This document shows, in pieces, positions 26,674 through 31,411 of a DNA stretch of 31,411 nucleotides. A program made the position numbers and the translations under genes. Source of the stretch: a virus; IMG/VR virus record IMGVR_UViG_3300037963_004089, positions 1-31,411 of that record, one strand, 5' to 3'. A model generated the notes under the pieces. That model had not been told where the DNA came from and ran no database searches. It worked only from the letters and a program-made list of their open reading frames with translations. Numbering within the stretch: the first letter of the stretch is position 1; each line of letters opens with the position of its first letter.

Positions 26674-27080
26674 AGATCTCCCTCCGCACGATTCTCAGAA
26701 TAGTATACATCAAAAGATCCACCAGGATAACGTGCTTCCAGTTTTTTCACATTACGGGAAACGACCTCATCGAAAGAAACACCAAGCGCCATACATGCTT
26801 GGGCAACATACCACATCAGGTCACCAAGTTCAATAACAAGGTGTTCTTTGTTGTGAGTATCCCAAGGTTTACCTTGAAAAATCATCTTCTTGATAATTTC
26901 AAGGAACTCACCACCTTCTGCATTGATACCAACACCAGCAGTCAGGAGACGTTCAATGTTTGCACCCTTTTCGTCCAATTCAACCAGACGGTCAGAAAGA
27001 GCAACAAAATCAGTAGATGCATCAGAGGTGACAGCATCAACAAACTTTTCGTAGCGTTCAAAATCAACTTGCTTTGTCAT
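26670..27080 (-). CDS. mazG: MazG-like nucleotide pyrophosphohydrolase
   Basis: A protein of 136 residues with the all-alpha MazG pattern: GGEFLEIIKKMIFQGK (ExxE near residue 57) and HLVIELGDLMWYVAQACMAL (ExxD near residue 86), together binding magnesium, followed by a helix ending SRNVKKLEARYPGG. It hydrolyses NTPs or dNTPs to monophosphates. Studied cyanophage MazG acts on dGTP and dCTP, so it may tune nucleotide pools or host stress signals. The start shares bases with the gp41 stop (TAATG), tying it to the replication operon. Confidence 0.9.
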   Translation of the reverse strand: MTKQVDFERYEKFVDAVTSDASTDFVALSDRLVELDEKGANIERLLTAGVGINAEGGEFLEIIKKMIFQGKPWDTHNKEHLVIELGDLMWYVAQACMALGVSFDEVVSRNVKKLEARYPGGSFDVYYSENRAEGDL

Positions 27081-28459
27081 TAGAATTTAAATCCGTCGAA
27101 TGATTTTTTAGGTTTCTGTTCTTCTTCGTAATTATACTCTGCTTCTCGTCCAGAGTCAAGTATATCGTCTTGTGCAGACTGTTCACAATCATAAAGACGC
27201 ATCTTGGCACGGTCAATACCAACAACAAATCTCTTGAAAACTGAGAGATCATTATAACGATTCTTCAACTGCTTCACCATAATCTGTCCCAATTGTTCCA
27301 GTTCTTCCGTGCTAATAAGGGCAAACATAAGATCAGCAGTAGCAGGGAGACCAAAGGATTCACTAGTATCAGTAAGGTCAACATCAGAGCTACCATAACC
27401 AGAACGAGTGGTCTGGGTGGCAGATACGATAGGGACCTCGGCCTCGACAGCCAATCCTCTAAGTTCCTCTGCAATAGACTTAACAAGAGTATAGGAATTA
27501 ATATTGGCAGATCCTTTGTAACGCGACGAGGCGCAAATATTGAGATAATCCACAAATATGATGTCAGGTTTAAAAGACTTCTTAAGTGCAAGTTCATTAA
27601 GAAGTGCCTTAAAGTGTCCACTGTGTGCGCTTGCAGTAGGATACTCTTTAATTATAAGTTGACCCTGTGTTTTTTTGCTAAGACTAGTTACTTTGTTTTC
27701 AAATGAAGTTCTGGGAAGGTCTGCCAGATCTTGAATAGGAACATTCAGAAGGTTTGCATCAATACGTTCAGCAATTTTCTCCTCTGCCATCTCCATTGTA
27801 ATGTAAAGCACGTTACGTCCGTTAAGCAAAACGGAGCTAGCCATATGACACATGAAAAGAGACTTACCAACACCTGTCCCAGCAAGAGCGACATTAAGAG
27901 TCTTGTTAGGAAGACCACCTTTCGTAATCTTATTGAAATACTCAAGATCAAACGGAATACGATCTTCTTTCTTATGATACGACTCATATCGTTCTTTATA
28001 GTCTTCTAAGTAATTGTGTCCAATATGATTATCAAAAGAAACCGCGAGTGCATCCGACAAGATTGAAGGAATAGCGTCACGGTTCTTTTCTTTGTCTCCA
28101 CCATCGGCAATGCCAATAGATTCCATCAAAGCAAGATAAATTGCACGGTCACGACACCACTTCTCAGTAGTATCTTCCAACCATTTACTATCTGCGGGAG
28201 CATCCGTCAGAGATGAAGTAATCTCACGGGACTCTTTGACCTCTGTTTCAGAGAGATCAGTACGATTTTCTAATTCAATGGCAAGTGCTTCAATTGTAAT
28301 AGCATTGCCATATTTCACAATAAACTGAGTAATCTCCTCAAAGATAATCTTCTCGGTTCTCTGTTCAAAATAATCAGGTTCAATAAACGGAATTACTTTG
28401 CGAGAGTACTCTTCATTGAAAACAAGGTTTCGCAGAATAGTTGTCTCAATTCGCTCCAT
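27080..28459 (-). CDS. gp41: T4 gp41-like replicative helicase
   Basis: A protein of 459 residues, DnaB family. The N-terminal helical domain is followed by a RecA-like core with Walker A NVALAGTGVGKSLFM (about residue 195), a conserved TMEMAEEKIAERIDANLL segment, Walker B DIIFVDYLNICASS, and an ATPase/loop region with SATQTTRSGYGSSDVDLTDT SESFGLPATAD. It unwinds DNA 5' to 3' at the fork with the gp61 primase. The ATG at 28459 (MERIETTILRNLVFNEEYSR) is used. A TTG at 28480 would extend it without support. It overlaps uvsX by 14 bases. Confidence 0.95.
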   Translation of the reverse strand: MERIETTILRNLVFNEEYSRKVIPFIEPDYFEQRTEKIIFEEITQFIVKYGNAITIEALAIELENRTDLSETEVKESREITSSLTDAPADSKWLEDTTEKWCRDRAIYLALMESIGIADGGDKEKNRDAIPSILSDALAVSFDNHIGHNYLEDYKERYESYHKKEDRIPFDLEYFNKITKGGLPNKTLNVALAGTGVGKSLFMCHMASSVLLNGRNVLYITMEMAEEKIAERIDANLLNVPIQDLADLPRTSFENKVTSLSKKTQGQLIIKEYPTASAHSGHFKALLNELALKKSFKPDIIFVDYLNICASSRYKGSANINSYTLVKSIAEELRGLAVEAEVPIVSATQTTRSGYGSSDVDLTDTSESFGLPATADLMFALISTEELEQLGQIMVKQLKNRYNDLSVFKRFVVGIDRAKMRLYDCEQSAQDDILDSGREAEYNYEEEQKPKKSFDGFKF

Positions 28460-29453
28460 AAGAATAAGTTTCTCTTGCAATGGTGTCCAGTTTTTCCATC
28501 ACCTCAGGGGTGAAATATGTATCAGGGTCTTTCAGGATTGCTTTCGCGTAAACCTTTTTCCCATCCATCTCATATCGCCCAGCGACATTCTTCCAAAGAC
28601 CGCCAAGTTCTCCCAATTCTAGCAGACCATAATAGCGATCAAGACCACGCTCGTCATAGAAAAGACGAACCGTAACATCTTGATTCTCTTTACTTAGACG
28701 CGACTTAGCAGTCTTTGCCTTGATAAGGTTTCCAACGATTTCTGTTCCATCTTTTTCCTTTTTCTTAGTAAGATGAATAATCGTGGACGCCGCATATTTA
28801 AGACCACTGCCGCCACCCATCTCTTTAGTTGGAACGTATGCACCGATGACATCGTAAGTGTGGTTAGTAACAATCATTGGAATGTTTGCCTGACCCAACT
28901 TGAGTGTGAGCATTCTGAAGGCACCTTTGATAAGTTGGGATTTGGTCATGTCCCGAACTTGTTTGTCGTTGAGTGCGTCAGTAATCTCTTTCTCAGTGGA
29001 AAGCATTCCCAAAGAGTCTAACACAAACATACAAGGTTTGCGTTCATCTTCAGGTTTTTTTAGATAAAGATCAACTGCCTTCAGTGCCTTACTACGAAAC
29101 TCCTCAACAGTAACCACATTCACCACAACAGTGCGATCTAGGTCAACACCCCGACTTGCGAGAAGAGACTTGTTAACAGCGGCTTCAGTGTCAAAATATA
29201 AGCAATACCCATCAGGATTAGAATCCAAGAAGTTTTTGACAACGGCGAGACTGAAAAAAGTTTTTCCAGTACTAGACTCGCCAGCAATGGCAGTAATCTT
29301 ATTCCCAGATACACCACCAAATATACTACCTGAAACGAGGGCGTTAAAAATGTACGAACCCGTGTCCACAAAACTTTCACTTTCATCAATATCAGAAGCG
29401 AGTTTGGTAAAGTCATCACCAATCTCTTTTACAATTTCAGTTAGAAAATCCAT
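28446..29453 (-). CDS. uvsX: UvsX recombinase (RecA family)
   Basis: A protein of 335 residues. Walker A is GESSTGKT at residues 58-65, Walker B is PCMFVLDSLGMLS near residue 148, and an Asn/His region IPMIVTNHTYD and a GGGSGLKYAASTIIHL (ssDNA-binding L2-like) segment follow. It pairs homologous strands during recombination-dependent replication. The start overlaps the stop of the 54-residue gene (TAATG) and its end overlaps gp41, so gp43, the small gene, uvsX, gp41 and mazG form a continuous run. Confidence 0.95.
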   Translation of the reverse strand: MDFLTEIVKEIGDDFTKLASDIDESESFVDTGSYIFNALVSGSIFGGVSGNKITAIAGESSTGKTFFSLAVVKNFLDSNPDGYCLYFDTEAAVNKSLLASRGVDLDRTVVVNVVTVEEFRSKALKAVDLYLKKPEDERKPCMFVLDSLGMLSTEKEITDALNDKQVRDMTKSQLIKGAFRMLTLKLGQANIPMIVTNHTYDVIGAYVPTKEMGGGSGLKYAASTIIHLTKKKEKDGTEIVGNLIKAKTAKSRLSKENQDVTVRLFYDERGLDRYYGLLELGELGGLWKNVAGRYEMDGKKVYAKAILKDPDTYFTPEVMEKLDTIARETYSYGAN

Positions 29454-29617
29454 TACAATACAAATCCAAATTTTTCAGTATCAACTTCAGTCTTGATAGA
29501 ATTCATCTGACGAGTTGCTTTAACATTATTGAGTTTTTGATAAAGTGCTACATCACCACCCAGTCGCAATGCACTGATGATGGTGTCCAGTTCTTTGTCG
29601 TTGATAGGCAGTTCCAT
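29453..29617 (-). CDS. Small protein of 54 residues between gp43 and uvsX
   Basis: Reads MELPINDKELDTIISALRLG and continues GDVALYQKLNNVKATRQMNS, ending in TEKFGFVL. It starts on the base after the gp43 stop (TAAATG) and its own stop overlaps the uvsX start (TAATG), so it is firmly in the translation chain of the replication block. It is helical and soluble, with no metal site. A cofactor of replication is possible from position only. Confidence 0.7.
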   Translation of the reverse strand: MELPINDKELDTIISALRLGGDVALYQKLNNVKATRQMNSIKTEVDTEKFGFVL

Positions 29618-31411
29618 TTAGCCAAAAAATAGTTCCAAGTTTACAGTTTTTTCAACATTCCATCCAATCGCATCAAGAATTGATTTAAGTGGTTCAACAA
29701 AACTCTTTTCAAATTGTAGGTCATAGTCAATGTACTTGTCAAGACCAAGTTCTGTCGGGAAATCTTGAATGAAAGAAATAACATTCTCTTGAATGATATT
29801 CGGTTTTTTCAGGTAGAGAAACTTAATTTTCTCACCGTTGTTGATAAGTGAATATTTATTGGTGAGTTTTTTCTCCTTAATATAATGATTAAAGAGAAGA
29901 GCACCACGACAATGAATGGGAGTTCCCTTTGCATAAATGTCTGAGTAAGAACGGTACTTTACCACATCTGACACAGATCTGGGGAATGCAATTTCTTCTG
30001 GAGGAAGTTGTTTGAATTCCGCACGACACTTATCAATGAAGTTAATAACATCTTCTTCTGTAGCATTCATCATGAGTTTAAGACCTTCCTTAATCATCTT
30101 ACGACAAGGAGCAGGAGTGGAAGATTTAACTGCCTCAATACCCATCATCTTCAGTTTAGGTTCATCATAACGAACACCTTCACTGTCCCATACGTTGAGA
30201 ATATATCGCTTCTTAGCAGTCCAGATACCACGTTCAGCAATGTTCTCACGTTTCATGAACATTTTTTGGTCGTAGGCGTTGACGTAATCCGCCAGTTCTT
30301 GGTAGCAACGGTCAATATACTTTTCAAGTTCCACCTCACAGATCTTATTAAGGAACGTGACAATGCCTTCAGTAGTTTTCTCTCTTCCCTTGTATACACT
30401 TTCAACCAGAGGACCCATATTAAGATAAATGGAATCGGTATCAGAAGCAATAACATAATCTTCACCTTCAGTTTTCAATACCTTATTCAGGTATTTGTTC
30501 ATCCTATTCTCAATCCAACGGATAGAGACTTGACCAGAAAGCGTAATCGCCTCCGCATTGGCCAATTTATAGTACCTAAAGTACTGATTACCAATAGCAC
30601 CATATGCAGAGTTGAGTTGAATCTTGCGAGCCATCTGAATGTTATTGCATCGCGCAATCTCTTTCTCCAGTGCCTTAGTTGGAGTCTTTTCATAATCTTG
30701 CTTTGCCTGAAGCATCTTCTTTTTATAGATGGTGCGATCTTTATAGATCTTATCCATCAACTCTGGAAGGAATCCACGCTTATCCTTACGGTACATTGAA
30801 CCGTTAGCACAAACAGCATTATCCTTATAGAGTTCAAAATTTATTTCCTCATTAAGGATTCTATCAACTGTTGACGAGGGATGGCGTTCCTCCAGTAGGG
30901 TCTCTGGCGAGATATTGTACTGCATAATAAGGTGAGGGTAGAGACTATTAAGGTCAAAACTAACCACCCAATCATACTTTCCTGGAATCGGTTCCTTGAC
31001 ATATGCACCTGCATACTTAGAGTCTTTATCAGAACGAACGATTGGTGGAATAACGATATTTCTCTTTTTGAGATAGTTGTAGATAATCGTATCCCACATA
31101 CGAACCTGGGAGAACACATCAGCATAGTTCGCCTTAGCGTCATACGCCATAACGATTGCTAGTTCAATCAGTTTCATCTTGTCTTCCATACGGTCAACAA
31201 GTTCTACGTCAATGATGTTATATTCTACAAACTTTTGCCACCCATTTGTGTAAAAGTCTTTGAATGTATCAAACTCACTGTGATCTAGTTTCTTCTGTCC
31301 AAGTTCCACACTCGCAATATAGTCCAGACGATAGGACTCCTGCGCTTTATAAGTAAACTTCTTATAAAGATTTAGGTAATCAAGTTGCGTGATACCCCCA
31401 ACATCATAAGA
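29618..31411 (-). CDS. gp43: T4 gp43-like DNA polymerase, C-terminal part (5' end outside window)
   Basis: 597 residues are visible, the frame being open to the window edge; the GTG at 31309 is internal. It is a B-family polymerase. The exonuclease motif III is YNIIDVELVDRM, motif A is VVSFDLNSLYPHLIMQYNIS, motif B is KIQLNSAYGAIGNQYF and motif C is VIASDTDSIYLN. The end is VNLELFFG, which resembles the clamp-binding tail of T4 polymerase. It replicates the phage genome with gp61, gp41 and UvsX encoded downstream. No intron or intein interrupts the visible part. The first residues seen (SYDVGGITQLDYLNLYKKFT) are in the exonuclease domain. Confidence 0.96.
   Translation of the reverse strand, partial: SYDVGGITQLDYLNLYKKFTYKAQESYRLDYIASVELGQKKLDHSEFDTFKDFYTNGWQKFVEYNIIDVELVDRMEDKMKLIELAIVMAYDAKANYADVFSQVRMWDTIIYNYLKKRNIVIPPIVRSDKDSKYAGAYVKEPIPGKYDWVVSFDLNSLYPHLIMQYNISPETLLEERHPSSTVDRILNEEINFELYKDNAVCANGSMYRKDKRGFLPELMDKIYKDRTIYKKKMLQAKQDYEKTPTKALEKEIARCNNIQMARKIQLNSAYGAIGNQYFRYYKLANAEAITLSGQVSIRWIENRMNKYLNKVLKTEGEDYVIASDTDSIYLNMGPLVESVYKGREKTTEGIVTFLNKICEVELEKYIDRCYQELADYVNAYDQKMFMKRENIAERGIWTAKKRYILNVWDSEGVRYDEPKLKMMGIEAVKSSTPAPCRKMIKEGLKLMMNATEEDVINFIDKCRAEFKQLPPEEIAFPRSVSDVVKYRSYSDIYAKGTPIHCRGALLFNHYIKEKKLTNKYSLINNGEKIKFLYLKKPNIIQENVISFIQDFPTELGLDKYIDYDLQFEKSFVEPLKSILDAIGWNVEKTVNLELFFG

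Noticed and set aside
27293-27706. Plus-strand open frame within gp41
   Set aside because: Antisense shadow of a clear DnaB-type helicase; no start signal.
29851-29858. AATAAATA on the minus strand inside gp43
   Set aside because: Coding sequence (Asn-Lys-Tyr) with no start codon at late-promoter distance.
30008-30799. Long plus-strand open frame opposite gp43
   Set aside because: It is the antisense shadow of the polymerase, which carries all B-family motifs; the frame has no ribosome site or recognisable protein features.
1-31411. CRISPR array or insertion sequence
   Set aside because: No regularly spaced direct repeats and no transposase with terminal inverted repeats were seen anywhere in the window.

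Overview
The window is part of the genome of a T4-like cyanomyovirus (a phage of marine Synechococcus or Prochlorococcus). The basis is a T4-type replication block (gp43 polymerase, UvsX, gp41 helicase, gp61 primase), class Ia ribonucleotide reductase and MazG, host-derived metabolic genes (plastoquinol terminal oxidase and 6-phosphogluconate dehydrogenase), six phage tRNAs, and repeated T4-style late promoters of the form N-A-TAAATA. Almost everything is on the minus strand, so transcription runs from high to low coordinates. The plus-strand exceptions are three exported-protein genes at 5292-6949 and two beta-domain genes at 11806-12522.

Layout from high to low coordinates. 31411-26670 is the replication block (gp43, a 54-residue protein, uvsX, gp41, mazG), joined by start/stop overlaps. 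26673-25964 holds small membrane or unknown genes and tRNA-Ala, with a consensus sigma70 promoter. 25948-22033 is a late region of probable internal head proteins: a nucleotidyltransferase, a 421-residue protein, a 184-residue protein and small virion-like proteins. 22016-20076 has three small conserved genes and the gp61 primase, leading into nrdA, nrdB and a 45-residue protein, and ends at a strong terminator (16502-16528). A TATAAATA late promoter starts directly after that terminator and opens a second block of probable internal head proteins (16475-12536). 12522-11806 is the plus-strand pair of paralogues. 11691-6950 is an accessory tract: a GIY-YIG protein, an exported HEGWH protein, small membrane proteins, a thermonuclease and several micro-genes. 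6949-5292 is the exported plus-strand trio. 5256-1059 holds a 2OG-Fe(II) oxygenase-like protein, a SleB-like hydrolase, five tRNAs, a small outer-membrane barrel and small genes. PTOX and gnd, whose start and stop overlap, close the window.

The genes suggest three linked jobs. Early and middle genes make nucleotides and replicate DNA. PTOX and Gnd adjust electron flow and NADPH supply in the infected host. Late genes build the particle. Several late proteins begin with a sequence resembling the capsid-targeting peptide of T4 internal proteins (IPII, IPIII), which suggests that a set of proteins, including a nucleotidyltransferase, is packed in the head and delivered with the DNA. That is the most interesting hypothesis here.

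At least seven genes of 38 to 56 residues are easy to miss and are listed. Functions of the many small conserved genes are not known to me. All family calls come from reading motifs, not from database searches.
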